Shown here piece after piece: positions 18,017 through 25,867 of a stretch of DNA of 64,000 bases. Position 1 is the stretch's first letter. Every line of letters starts with the position of its first letter. The stretch is from CAVTWJ01 sp964525605 (lineage in GTDB: Bacteria; Oederibacteriota; Muellerivitia; Muellerivitales; Muellerivitaceae): positions 62,001 to 126,000 of the forward strand of contig CAZGKT010000006.1 of assembly GCA_964525605.1 (NCBI GenBank), in the 5' to 3' direction. A program made the position numbers and the translations under genes. The notes below the pieces were generated by a model, which was not told the DNA's origin, did not search any database, and saw only the letters and a program-made list of their open reading frames with translations.

Positions 18017-20101
18017 TTAAATAAGAAATACCAACCAAAGGCTTGCAAGAGAAACAAAAAGCCCTAGTCGAAAAGAGGTTGGCTCGTAGCGAAGTTCGAC
18101 TTCGTGGATCCCCGCTGATGGAGCTGGCACAGCGAAAAAGAACCCGAACGCCCTTAAAAGAGGAGCGGGGAGCCCATCCACCCAAGCCCTCCATCCCGGC
18201 GTATAGGTTTCGTTCCAAACGAGCCAGGATGTATTTCCGGGGGGGGTCTTAACCGTTCTTGTGAAATCCCCAGAGAAACTAGCCCGGGAACCTGCCATCC
18301 TTTCCCATCGAACCGTCTTCGCGCCGCCATTGGCAGGGAGGTTCCTCCCGGGCGCAGGTAACGATGTACTTTTTTCCAGATAAACTTTTTCAATCGGTCC
18401 CGGCTGGGACTCCTCGCCCGTCAATTGAGAAAGGAGTACTTCCCGGCTATCAAATATCTTCGCGCTTGGCGCGATCCAGGCGTCGTTCTCGCAATGTTCA
18501 TTCAATATTAGATAATCGTCCCCATCCTTTTCCAAAATCCTGTAATGGGGGTAATCCAGCGTAATCGGCAAGGAAAGGGCCCGGACACCCGCCAGATCCG
18601 CAAGCCTGCCTTTGTAATTGAAGATTTGATTGAAATTTTTCCAGAGTTGGTCCATCCCCTGTGTCCAGGTGGAAACATAGGCATGGGAGGTGCGAATTCC
18701 CCAGACCGCGTTCGAATTGGCCAGCAGATCCCCCGCCCAAAGATCGGCGGCCGCCCCGAACGTCCGGGAATTGTCGCCCGAACCATAAACGAGCCGCTGA
18801 TTTTTGGGATGGAGGCTCACAATTCTTTGATTCTGCGCGGCCTCTTTCACTTTTTGCGCCCAAGATTGAATATCGGGTTTGAGGAAGGGATCGGCGACGG
18901 GAAATACCGTCCGAACCGGAACCGAAAGCACATCCAGAAGCCAGAGGCAGGTGATGCCCCAAACGAGTGCCTCCCTTGTCTTGTCGGAAATTCGGAACTG
19001 AAAAAACCGGTTCATCGCCAAGCCCGCTCCGGTCAAAGCCGCGAGAAGAAAAACCCCCACTGCCTTGGAGGGATTCAGGAGTTCCAAAAGGTTCTCAGGA
19101 ATGATTTTCCAGAGGGGGAAGGCTCCGCCCATCATCCAGAGGATCCACCCCAAAGCCGACCATCTCCAAAACTTCGGATGGAGGGACTTGGAAAAAAAGA
19201 AACCCAGGGCCCAAGCCGCCAGCGGGATCAGGCCGAAATACATCATGAAACTGGCGTTCGCATCCTGCCCCTGGTAGCTGACCGTTCCGGGAAATCCCAA
19301 AGCCGTTGGGGAAAACAAGGTGAGAAACTCCGCTCCCCTTGAAAAATAAGGAAAATGCCCCGGGCCGCCCCATCCGCCCCTCGTGGAATAGGAAAGTGTG
19401 TCGGCGAATGGCAAAACCTGGATTGCCGCGAGAAGCAACGCCATCCCCGCCGCACCCGCCACCGCCCACCGCCTCCGCAACCCAGCCGGATGGAGGAACA
19501 TCCAAACGGCCAAAAAGAAAAGGGTATAAAAGCTGAAGAAAGGATACCCCGCGAGGAGCTGGACCCCGATGGTTCCCGTCAGGGCCAGCCACCAGCGCCT
19601 CTGTCCCTGTTCCAAAAACCGCCCGGCCGTGAAAAAGACCCAGGGGGTCCACGATTGGGCCGCCGAGAACATGGGATAGGCCCAGATTCGGGTCATGTGA
19701 AGCGAACCCGCGAAGGAGATGGCCGTCAGCACGGCCCAGGTCTGGGTGATTTTTTGGCTTCGGGCCCAGAGGAAAAAGCCAAAAAAAGCGAAGGCCGTGT
19801 GAAATAAAGACATCCAGACCAGCCAATGGGAAAGTCCGGTTAAAAAAAAGACCCAAAAGGGCGGATAGAAACAGGCCGATAGATCATTTCCCAACTGGGG
19901 CATTCCGCAGCCGGTATATGCGTCCCAGAGCGGGATGAAGCCCTTGCGCCACTCGAAAAGGTTCACGCTTTGGCTGGGGTAGCTGAAAAGAACTTCATCG
20001 GTGACGGCGGGAAGCTTGCCGTGGAACTGGAAGGCCCAAACGGCCAAAGAAAGTAAAAAGACAACGCCCGCGGCCCGGGCCGGCGAGAGGAAGGATTTCA
20101 T
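18017..20101 (-). CDS. YfhO-type polytopic membrane protein, 694 aa
   Basis: Third YfhO-family protein of the window. An N-terminal membrane helix is followed by the family's luminal loop ('PLWDAYTGCGMPQLGNDL', then 'FYPPFWVFFL'), about ten further helices and a soluble C-terminal domain with 'YTPGWRAWVDGLPAP' and 'VELRYEPTSFRLG', closing with a last helix. Such proteins are predicted inner-membrane GT-C-like enzymes that use lipid-linked sugars. The start ATG gives a clean N-terminal signal-anchor. Its nearest neighbours are a convergent membrane protein and the fluoride operon upstream; no functional partner is evident. Confidence 0.75.
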   Translation of the reverse strand: MKSFLSPARAAGVVFLLSLAVWAFQFHGKLPAVTDEVLFSYPSQSVNLFEWRKGFIPLWDAYTGCGMPQLGNDLSACFYPPFWVFFLTGLSHWLVWMSLFHTAFAFFGFFLWARSQKITQTWAVLTAISFAGSLHMTRIWAYPMFSAAQSWTPWVFFTAGRFLEQGQRRWWLALTGTIGVQLLAGYPFFSFYTLFFLAVWMFLHPAGLRRRWAVAGAAGMALLLAAIQVLPFADTLSYSTRGGWGGPGHFPYFSRGAEFLTLFSPTALGFPGTVSYQGQDANASFMMYFGLIPLAAWALGFFFSKSLHPKFWRWSALGWILWMMGGAFPLWKIIPENLLELLNPSKAVGVFLLAALTGAGLAMNRFFQFRISDKTREALVWGITCLWLLDVLSVPVRTVFPVADPFLKPDIQSWAQKVKEAAQNQRIVSLHPKNQRLVYGSGDNSRTFGAAADLWAGDLLANSNAVWGIRTSHAYVSTWTQGMDQLWKNFNQIFNYKGRLADLAGVRALSLPITLDYPHYRILEKDGDDYLILNEHCENDAWIAPSAKIFDSREVLLSQLTGEESQPGPIEKVYLEKSTSLPAPGRNLPANGGAKTVRWERMAGSRASFSGDFTRTVKTPPGNTSWLVWNETYTPGWRAWVDGLPAPLLRAFGFFFAVPAPSAGIHEVELRYEPTSFRLGLFVSLASLWLVFLI

Positions 20102-20168
20102 TTACCTATTTTAGAAGCCGCCTAATCCCCCGCAAGGGAATTGAGGCCACCTTCGAAGCGGCCCTTCT

Positions 20169-20534
20169 TTATAGAGGCCTCGAATGGGAATGTTTTCCGC
20201 CCGGCGCGTGGTAATGCAAGACCTGGATATCCTGCACCGTCACCAGACAGTGGGTGGGGAGCATGGGTTCCACCGCTTTCAGGGCTTTTCGAATTTGGGT
20301 TGGTGTATCGACCACCTCGATCAGAATGGGAAGGTTTTCGCTTAATTCCAAAACCCCCGCGTCATGCAGATGGGCTTTGGACCCAAAGCCCTCCACAGCC
20401 TTGAATACGGTGGCCCCTGCCACCTTGAGTTCGAGAAGTTTTTTCACGATGGTCCGGTAGAGAAGCTGGTTTTTCAATTTCAGGTTCTCATCCAGGAATA
20501 TTCTGAGGATTTTGCATTTTCCGGCCAGTTTCAT
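20169..20534 (-). CDS. DUF190 (PII-like) protein of the fluoride operon
   Basis: 121 residues, the full length of a DUF190 domain: 'AGKCKILRIFLDENLKL', 'GATVFKAVEGFG', 'LPILIEVVDTPTQIRKAL'. The fold is PII-like, forming small trimers, and the family is often encoded next to or fused with CrcB fluoride channels; its exact role is unknown, possibly regulation of the channel. GGGAGG precedes the ATG by 6 bp. It lies 102 bp downstream of crcB on the same strand and is likely in the same riboswitch-controlled transcript. The His-rich C terminus ('HYHAPGGKHSHS') could bind metal. Confidence 0.85.
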   Translation of the reverse strand: MKLAGKCKILRIFLDENLKLKNQLLYRTIVKKLLELKVAGATVFKAVEGFGSKAHLHDAGVLELSENLPILIEVVDTPTQIRKALKAVEPMLPTHCLVTVQDIQVLHYHAPGGKHSHSRPL

Positions 20535-20636
20535 TCCCGCCTCCCGATAGATTACGAATATTTAAATACCTAACAAGCGACCTATCAACCGAAAGATTCC
20601 GGAGGAACCAAGGTGTCTTTGGCTTTTAACGATTCA

Positions 20637-21011
20637 TCAAACTATTTTCGCCAGGGTGATTCCACTCCAGGTCCCGAAAAGACAGCCCGCCACGCTTAGG
20701 GTGATATTTCCCACGGCTAATTTCCAATTGCCTTCCGAAATATATCGGAAGGTGTCCCAGCTAAAGGTCGAGAAAGTGGTATAGGAGGCGCAAAAGCCAA
20801 CCGTCAAGAAGAGCCGGATATTGGGGGTGAACACCCCCCGTTGCATATTAAGGGCAAGAACCCAGGCCATGACCAAAGATCCAGTAATGTTGATGAGCAG
20901 GGTACCCCAGGCGAAGGTCGTTCCCCATTTATCGGCGGCCCAAAGCCCCAGCCCGTAACGGCTCCAGGCGCCTAGTATTCCTCCAAACGCGATCCAAAGA
21001 TATCGATCCAC
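20637..21011 (-). CDS. crcB: Fluoride channel CrcB/Fluc
   Basis: 124 residues with four hydrophobic helices, typical for the dual-topology Fluc dimers that export fluoride through the cytoplasmic membrane. Motifs: 'FGGILGAWSRYG' in helix 1, 'GTLLINITGS' in helix 2, and 'GFCASYTTFSTFSWD' in helix 3, which carries the Phe and Thr/Ser residues of the fluoride path. The longest frame starts at a TTG at 21023, but that codon is part of the GGAGGGA ribosome-binding site; the GTG at 21011 is the better start. A fluoride riboswitch with terminator lies directly upstream. Confidence 0.93.
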   Translation of the reverse strand: MDRYLWIAFGGILGAWSRYGLGLWAADKWGTTFAWGTLLINITGSLVMAWVLALNMQRGVFTPNIRLFLTVGFCASYTTFSTFSWDTFRYISEGNWKLAVGNITLSVAGCLFGTWSGITLAKIV

Positions 21012-21061
21012 ATTTCCCTCCAAGGCCTAGCGGTTTTCAGGTTGGGCACGGCCTCGGTCGG

Positions 21062-21095
21062 CAAAAAAAATCCCACCAAGCCTGCGCCGGTAGGA
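21062..21095 (-). terminator. Expression-platform terminator of the fluoride riboswitch
   Basis: On the minus strand TCCTACC pairs with GGTGGGA (one U-G pair) around an 11-base loop, followed by eight T. The 5' arm overlaps the aptamer's conserved CTCCTACC end, so fluoride-bound aptamer would prevent terminator formation and let crcB be transcribed. Confidence 0.85.
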
Positions 21096-21150
21096 GTCAT
21101 CGGTTTCGCCCAGCTTACACGAAACGGTTATGGCGAACTCCATCGCCTTT
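21089..21150 (-). promoter_or_regulatory. Fluoride riboswitch (crcB motif) aptamer
   Basis: Read on the minus strand the aptamer shows the signature of the crcB motif: GGCGATGGAGTTCGCC with its short hairpin, then ATAACC, a variable stem (GGTTTC / GAAACC-like arms), and the conserved 3' part CGATGACTCCTACC. The order and spacing match the known fluoride-sensing class, which binds fluoride through magnesium ions. It precedes crcB by about 80 bp and overlaps the terminator stem, fitting a transcriptional ON switch for crcB and the DUF190 gene. Confidence 0.92.
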
Positions 21151-21166
21151 AGGGTTCAACGGGGCT

Positions 21167-21196
21167 ATCTTACGTAATCAAAGCGGCCGTGTTCAA
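21167..21196 (-). promoter_or_regulatory. Probable promoter of the fluoride operon
   Basis: On the minus strand TTGAAC (21191-21196), an 18-bp spacer and TAAGAT (21167-21172) place the transcription start about 10 bases before the riboswitch aptamer. Confidence 0.5.
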
Positions 21197-21300
21197 GCCT
21201 TCAACATTCAAAAGAGAAACCTTCTGAAAAAAACCTTTGAACCATGATTTTTCAAAGTTGAAGCCATAGAATAGGCGCACTTTTAAAAAGGATACTTTCA

Positions 21301-21999
21301 ATGGCCACCGTCACCTGCTTCCAACATATCGATTGCGAAGGTCCGGGTTCGCTGGAGGAAGTTCTTCGCTCCAAGGGAATCAAACTCCAAATCTTGAAAC
21401 CCTTCCAAGGGGACCAGATTTCCGAAAACCTGGGAGACGGCCTGGTGGTTTTGGGTGGACCCATGGGGGTTTACGAGGAAAGCCGTTATCCCTGGATGAC
21501 GGCCGAACTGGAAGCGATCCAACGATGCCTCAAAACCCTCCGACCCGTCTTAGGGATCTGCCTCGGCTCCCAGATGCTGGCCCATGCGGGAGGAGGCCGG
21601 GTCTTCAAGGGCCCCGGTCCGGAAGTGGGCTGGTATCCCATCACCCTGACGAAAGAAGGACATCTGGATCCTTTATTTCTGGGGCTGGACGAAACCCTGA
21701 CCGCTTTCCACTGGCATGGCGACACTTTCGACCTAAACCCCAGCGCCACTCGGCTGGCGGAAAGCGCCCTTTATCGCAACCAGGCCTTCCGCCTGGGAAC
21801 CAACGCTTACGGATTTCAGTTTCACCTGGAGACCACCGAGGTCATGATCCGCAGTTGGGAAAAGATTTACGCATCGGAATTAACTCCCCAAGGAGGGCCC
21901 AACCCGCCTGAGCGTATCGAGCTGAACCTGGGCTCCAACGCCAGGAACCTGAGGGGAATAGCTCAAAAAGTTTTCAGCCGTTGGGCCGCCCTTCTTTGA
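21301..21999 (+). CDS. Class I glutamine amidotransferase domain protein
   Basis: 232 residues. Stand-alone GATase1 domain of the GMP-synthase-like type: oxyanion strand 'LVVLGGPMGVYEE', nucleophile Cys in 'LGICLGSQMLAHAGGG', and the His of the triad in 'YGFQFHLET'. Such proteins hydrolyse glutamine for a partner, or act on gamma-glutamyl compounds; no synthetase partner is adjacent. An AAAGGA ribosome-binding site lies 8 bp before the ATG. Cytoplasmic. A 37-codon frame follows directly after the stop in the same frame, resembling a remnant of another gene. Confidence 0.85.
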   Translation: MATVTCFQHIDCEGPGSLEEVLRSKGIKLQILKPFQGDQISENLGDGLVVLGGPMGVYEESRYPWMTAELEAIQRCLKTLRPVLGICLGSQMLAHAGGGRVFKGPGPEVGWYPITLTKEGHLDPLFLGLDETLTAFHWHGDTFDLNPSATRLAESALYRNQAFRLGTNAYGFQFHLETTEVMIRSWEKIYASELTPQGGPNPPERIELNLGSNARNLRGIAQKVFSRWAALL

Positions 22000-22113
22000 A
22001 TGAATCTGAATACCCAATTCGATCCAGACTTAAGAGTGGACATAACCGACGACCGGCCCTTCAACGAGTATTATTTTCTAAGACAAAGTTTCCCAAGGCT
22101 GTTTAAATATTGA
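22000..22113 (+). pseudogene. 37-codon remnant resembling the C terminus of a spermidine-synthase-like protein
   Basis: Starts with ATG right after the amidotransferase stop, in the same frame, and ends with TGA. The peptide contains 'ITDDRPFNEYYFLR', a word typical of the C-terminal tail of bacterial spermidine-synthase-like proteins, often membrane-fused ones. No other part of such a gene is present, and no ribosome-binding site exists. Best explained as a leftover of a deleted gene; a small functional peptide cannot be excluded. Confidence 0.35.
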
Positions 22114-22148
22114 TAGGTCAATAACGGAATAACACCAGGAGGCATCCC

Positions 22149-22520
22149 GTGTCCGACAAACCCAAGATTCAATGGCTTCCCGAACCTGAGGACAAGGACT
22201 ACCCGGCGGCCCAATCCTATTTAAGCCTTCTTCATCCCGAGGCCGAGGCCACCGCCCTTGTTCAAAAGCTCAAATCCGCCAAGGCGACCCAATTCAAGGC
22301 CAAGGACATCTTTCGGGCCTCGGGGTTGTCTCTTTTAGGGGTCAGCAATTATCACGTTTCCAAGGACCAACAAAAAATCAAGGAAGGTAAATCCCTCTCA
22401 CCGCTCCTGCTCGTCCGGGACCCCCAGAACGACAAAGTGGTCATCGCGGACGGCTACCACCGCCTCTGCGCGGTTTATTCCTTTGACGAGGATGAGCTGA
22501 TTCCCTGCAAGATCGTCTAG
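22149..22520 (+). CDS. Small ParB/sulfiredoxin-fold protein
   Basis: 123 residues, starting with GTG 6 bp after an AGGAGG site. The C-terminal half reads 'SPLLLVRDPQNDKVVIADGYHRLCAVYSFDED', matching the ParB N-terminal-like pattern of a hydrophobic strand, a turn and 'DGxHRxxAA'. Here 'DGYHRLCA' replaces the usual 'DGERRLRA'. It lacks the DNA-binding helix-turn-helix of chromosome-partitioning ParB, so it is a stand-alone ParB/Srx-fold protein, possibly a nucleotide-binding or nuclease-like enzyme. No signal peptide. Function unknown. Confidence 0.7.
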   Translation: MSDKPKIQWLPEPEDKDYPAAQSYLSLLHPEAEATALVQKLKSAKATQFKAKDIFRASGLSLLGVSNYHVSKDQQKIKEGKSLSPLLLVRDPQNDKVVIADGYHRLCAVYSFDEDELIPCKIV

Positions 22521-22669
22521 TACCTAAACCTTTAAGGTCGTTTTAAGCCCACCCGATCTTCCATTCAATTTCCTTTGTTTTCATTCTTTTTCCCTTGGAA
22601 CCTTTTTCCCTGAGCTGGGTCCAATGAGTAGATGGCCGCCATAGGCCTAAAAACTCAAGGAGAAGGATC

Positions 22670-23590
22670 ATGCGACTAAACAAAGGATTATTAGCGGTGC
22701 TGTTAGCTTTAGCGGCCTCGAATACCCAGGCCGCCGTGAAGGATCATAACGTCCAATACCGCCTGGCGATCATGGATGAGGACCGGCTGATCCACGAAAC
22801 CCGGCACCAGAATTACAACTTCCGGATGGAAATCGTGAACGACACGGATGGGGTGAAACCCGAGGCCATCAAGAACGGCCAGCCTTTCGTGACCGCTACC
22901 AAAGGAGAACGATACTCGGTGCGTCTTTACAATCCCCTGCCGGTTCGGGTAGCCGTCAACCTGACCGTGGACGGGCTTAATTCCATCACGGGCCAGCCCA
23001 GCGGCATTTCGGACGGGCAGAAATGGATGATCGATCCCTATAGCTCCATCACTATCCCGGGTTGGCAAGTGAGCGGAGGGGAGGCCCGGCGGTTTTTCTT
23101 TACCGAAAAACCCAAGTCCTACGCCAAGTGGCGGGGCGATGTGACGGGAAAAGACTTAGCGGCCAATTGCGGGGTCATCGGCGCGGCCTATTTCTGGAAC
23201 CAGGCGGAATTGAACGAGTATTACGACTCGAACCCGATCTATCGCCACCCCCCCTGCATCTTGCCCTTTGGCCACATAACTGAAAAAGCCAAAAAGAGCA
23301 TGCCCGAATGCGACGCTTCTTCATCCGCCATGCCCGCGCCCTGCGCCCCGACCGGCGGTGCCTCTTCATTGGATGCGATGGATAGTTTGGGAACCCCCGA
23401 GAAACTGCCCCAGGAACAGGCGGGAACCGGCATGGGCGAGGGAGAGTCTCACCCCACGGTTCAGGTCGCTTTCGACTACGACACCGGGATGTATTCGCTC
23501 GATCAGGCCCTGGTCATCTATTACGATTTCGAGAAGACCCCGAGCCCCAACCCTTTTCCGGCAGTCAGTTACGCCCCGCAGATGCCATAA
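22670..23590 (+). CDS. Secreted protein of unknown function, 306 aa
   Basis: A Sec signal peptide (residues 1-22, ending 'SNTQA') leads a beta-rich domain with 'GERYSVRLYNPLPVRVAVNL', 'DGLNSITGQ', 'DPYSSITIPGWQVSGGEARRF' and 'KPKSYAKW'. The wording looks like a conserved periplasmic/extracellular domain, but I cannot name it. The last 90 residues are Cys-, Pro- and Ser-rich. AAGGAG precedes the ATG at good distance. It ends at a strong bidirectional terminator shared with the convergent lipoprotein gene. Confidence 0.65.
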   Translation: MRLNKGLLAVLLALAASNTQAAVKDHNVQYRLAIMDEDRLIHETRHQNYNFRMEIVNDTDGVKPEAIKNGQPFVTATKGERYSVRLYNPLPVRVAVNLTVDGLNSITGQPSGISDGQKWMIDPYSSITIPGWQVSGGEARRFFFTEKPKSYAKWRGDVTGKDLAANCGVIGAAYFWNQAELNEYYDSNPIYRHPPCILPFGHITEKAKKSMPECDASSSAMPAPCAPTGGASSLDAMDSLGTPEKLPQEQAGTGMGEGESHPTVQVAFDYDTGMYSLDQALVIYYDFEKTPSPNPFPAVSYAPQMP

Positions 23591-23614
23591 CAGAAATTAC
23601 TTTCGCTTTAAAAC

Positions 23615-23652
23615 AAAAAGAACCCAGCTTTTTCTAACTGGGTTCTTTTTGC
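23615..23652. terminator. Bidirectional terminator between convergent genes
   Basis: Perfect 13-bp stem AAAAAGAACCCAG / CTGGGTTCTTTTT with a 10-base loop between the genes ending at 23590 (+) and 23688 (-). T runs flank both arms, so it works both ways. Its GAACCC core recurs in terminators at 40853, 46741 and 56385. Confidence 0.9.
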
Positions 23653-23687
23653 TTTTTACGGGGGTGGCCTGAAATCCATCCATGACC

Positions 23688-25739
23688 TTAAGGCGTGGTA
23701 CAGCTACCCCCGATACTGACGCCGTTGGAAAGATTCACATTGGCGTTCGTGACAGTCACCGGCACAAAATTTGACGTGTTACAGGTTCCTCCATCGGTGA
23801 GGCCGTCGTAATAGGAAGCAAATTCCCCGGCGGGCACCGGCCAAGTGCTTCCGCCGTTGTAATTGGCCCCGTTGCTGCTGTCAAAAAAAGCCCCGATGTA
23901 GTAAACGCCCGGCGTCACGCCGTTGAGGCTGTAAGTCGCGTAATAATTGGCAGTGCCGTCATAGGTCATGCTGGTGATTTGGGTGACAAGCCCGGACCAG
24001 ACGGTGGAAAAGGGCGCCGAGGGGTCCGAGAAGGCGAAGACATAAACAGGAGCGCCGGAACCCGGGGTCCCGTCAGCCGCGGCCAGGGTCACGGCCCCGG
24101 AAATATTGTAATAGGCGATTTGGCATGTATTCCCGAAGGAAAGAGTAGGACCCGTCGTATTTCCGACTACGTTGACCGGCGACAGGTTTGAATAGATATC
24201 GCACCCGTTATTGAGGGCTCCATAAGCCGTGTAAAAGTCCCCGTTGGGGGGCCCGCCGCTTCCGCCGGGATACCAGCCGCCTCCACCCGCGTTATAGATG
24301 GCCACCAGGTAATAGGTTCCCGAGGTGACGGGGAAATTATAGGTTCCCGAGGCGCTGGTAATCGTCACGGCCTCCAGCATTTTCGCGTTGCTATTAGGAC
24401 TGATGTTGGGCGAATTGAACAACATCACATAAATCGCGTCCGTGGCATTGACCGTCCCACCGCCCGTGTAATTGACCGATCCCGTCAGTGTGAGGGACGT
24501 GTTGTATTTGCAACTGTCACCGAAGACCAGGGCCGGACCAGCGGTATTGCCGTTGACGATTACGCCCGTGGGGTTAAAGTCGCATCCCCCGTCCCCTCCC
24601 CCGTAGGCGTAATACGAATCCCCGCTGGGTGGCGGATTTCCCCCCGGCCCGGTCCAGGTACCCGAAGCGTCGTATACCGCAACCAGGTAATAGGGCCCGA
24701 TCGGCATGCTGTTGAAGCTATATGTGGCGTTGGCGTTGGTGAAGGAGGCATAGGTCACTGGTCCGCCCCCTCCCAAAATATCGGATGTGTTGAACAGCAT
24801 GACCCAAATCTTGTTGTTGGTTCCCACGGTTCCGCTTCCTGTATAGGTGATAGGTCCCGAAAGGGTGGTGGCTCCGTTGTAGGCGCAGGTCGTGCCGAAA
24901 ACCAGGGAGGGCCCGGTGGTCGAGCCGCTGACGAAAACGGGCGTGCTGGAAATCAAACCGCACCCACCGGAGCTTCCTCCATAAACGTCGTAATAACCCG
25001 ATATGGGCACGTAATGGGTGGCCACGGTCCCGGTGCTGTAAACCGCCACTAAATAGTAGTTGCCCGTGGGCAGGTTGGAAAAGCTATAGGTCCCGTTGGC
25101 GGTCAAGGTCACGGCCGCCACCGGACTCCCTTCCAGGATGTCGGGGTTGGTGTAGAGATAAACATAAATAGGGTTGGAGGCACTGACCCCGCCCGGAGTG
25201 TAGGTCACGGTGCCGGACAAGCTGTTGGTCAGGCTAAAACTGCAATTGTTGCCGAACACCAGGGCGGGCCCGGCCGTGTTTCCGGAAACCGTCACCCCCA
25301 AGGCGGAATTGATCGTACAACCGTTGGAACCTCCTCCATAAACGTAATAGTAATCCCCCACGGGCGGGGGGCTGTTGCTGAAGGGCTTCCAGGATCCGTT
25401 CGTGTCGTAGAGGGCGCCAATATAGTAGGTTCCAGGGGAAAGGTTCGTGAAATTGTAGGTTCCGTTGGCGGACGTGAGGGTGACCGCGGCGTTGACGCTG
25501 TTCTGAAAGAGGGCGCTGGTGGACAAGACCACATAGACGGGATTTCCGGCGCCCACCGGGTCGCCTCCGTTATAGGTCACGGCCCCGGACAGGCTGTAGG
25601 TGGGCCCGCTGTAAGGGGTGGGGGTGGCGGTCGGGCTGACATTTTGCGGCCCGGTATTTTTGTTGCTGCAGGCGGTGATCCAAGCGGATAAGAGGACAAC
25701 GACAACTGGAATCCAAATAAAAACAGTGCGGACTTTCAT
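23688..25739 (-). CDS. Lipoprotein of five tandem beta-domain repeats
   Basis: About 683 residues. The ATG at 25739 follows GGGGAGG by 6 bp and gives a signal peptide with lipobox 'SAWITAC', so it is a lipoprotein. The mature part is five repeats of about 125 residues, each opening with an 'LSGxVTYxGG' strand and 'xPVYVxL', then 'GTYNFxNLxxGxYYxxAxYD', a 'YYxxYGG' turn with 'GC', and closing with 'TxGPxLxFGxxC'. Two conserved cysteines per repeat suggest one disulfide each. The pattern resembles carboxypeptidase-regulatory/transthyretin-like domains. A related single module sits in the lipoprotein encoded immediately upstream (25868-28588). Likely a surface-exposed binding protein; ligand unknown. 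Confidence 0.7.
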   Translation of the reverse strand: MKVRTVFIWIPVVVVLLSAWITACSNKNTGPQNVSPTATPTPYSGPTYSLSGAVTYNGGDPVGAGNPVYVVLSTSALFQNSVNAAVTLTSANGTYNFTNLSPGTYYIGALYDTNGSWKPFSNSPPPVGDYYYVYGGGSNGCTINSALGVTVSGNTAGPALVFGNNCSFSLTNSLSGTVTYTPGGVSASNPIYVYLYTNPDILEGSPVAAVTLTANGTYSFSNLPTGNYYLVAVYSTGTVATHYVPISGYYDVYGGSSGGCGLISSTPVFVSGSTTGPSLVFGTTCAYNGATTLSGPITYTGSGTVGTNNKIWVMLFNTSDILGGGGPVTYASFTNANATYSFNSMPIGPYYLVAVYDASGTWTGPGGNPPPSGDSYYAYGGGDGGCDFNPTGVIVNGNTAGPALVFGDSCKYNTSLTLTGSVNYTGGGTVNATDAIYVMLFNSPNISPNSNAKMLEAVTITSASGTYNFPVTSGTYYLVAIYNAGGGGWYPGGSGGPPNGDFYTAYGALNNGCDIYSNLSPVNVVGNTTGPTLSFGNTCQIAYYNISGAVTLAAADGTPGSGAPVYVFAFSDPSAPFSTVWSGLVTQITSMTYDGTANYYATYSLNGVTPGVYYIGAFFDSSNGANYNGGSTWPVPAGEFASYYDGLTDGGTCNTSNFVPVTVTNANVNLSNGVSIGGSCTTP

Positions 25740-25867
25740 GAACGGCCTCCCCTTTTTAAACATCAAATAATCAATCGGGTCTTCGACCCGGCCTGCTTGT
25801 TACAACCCTAGGCTTTACAACCGTCGAATATCTCGCTTTAAATTCATTGAGTTCCTTCGTCACCCCT

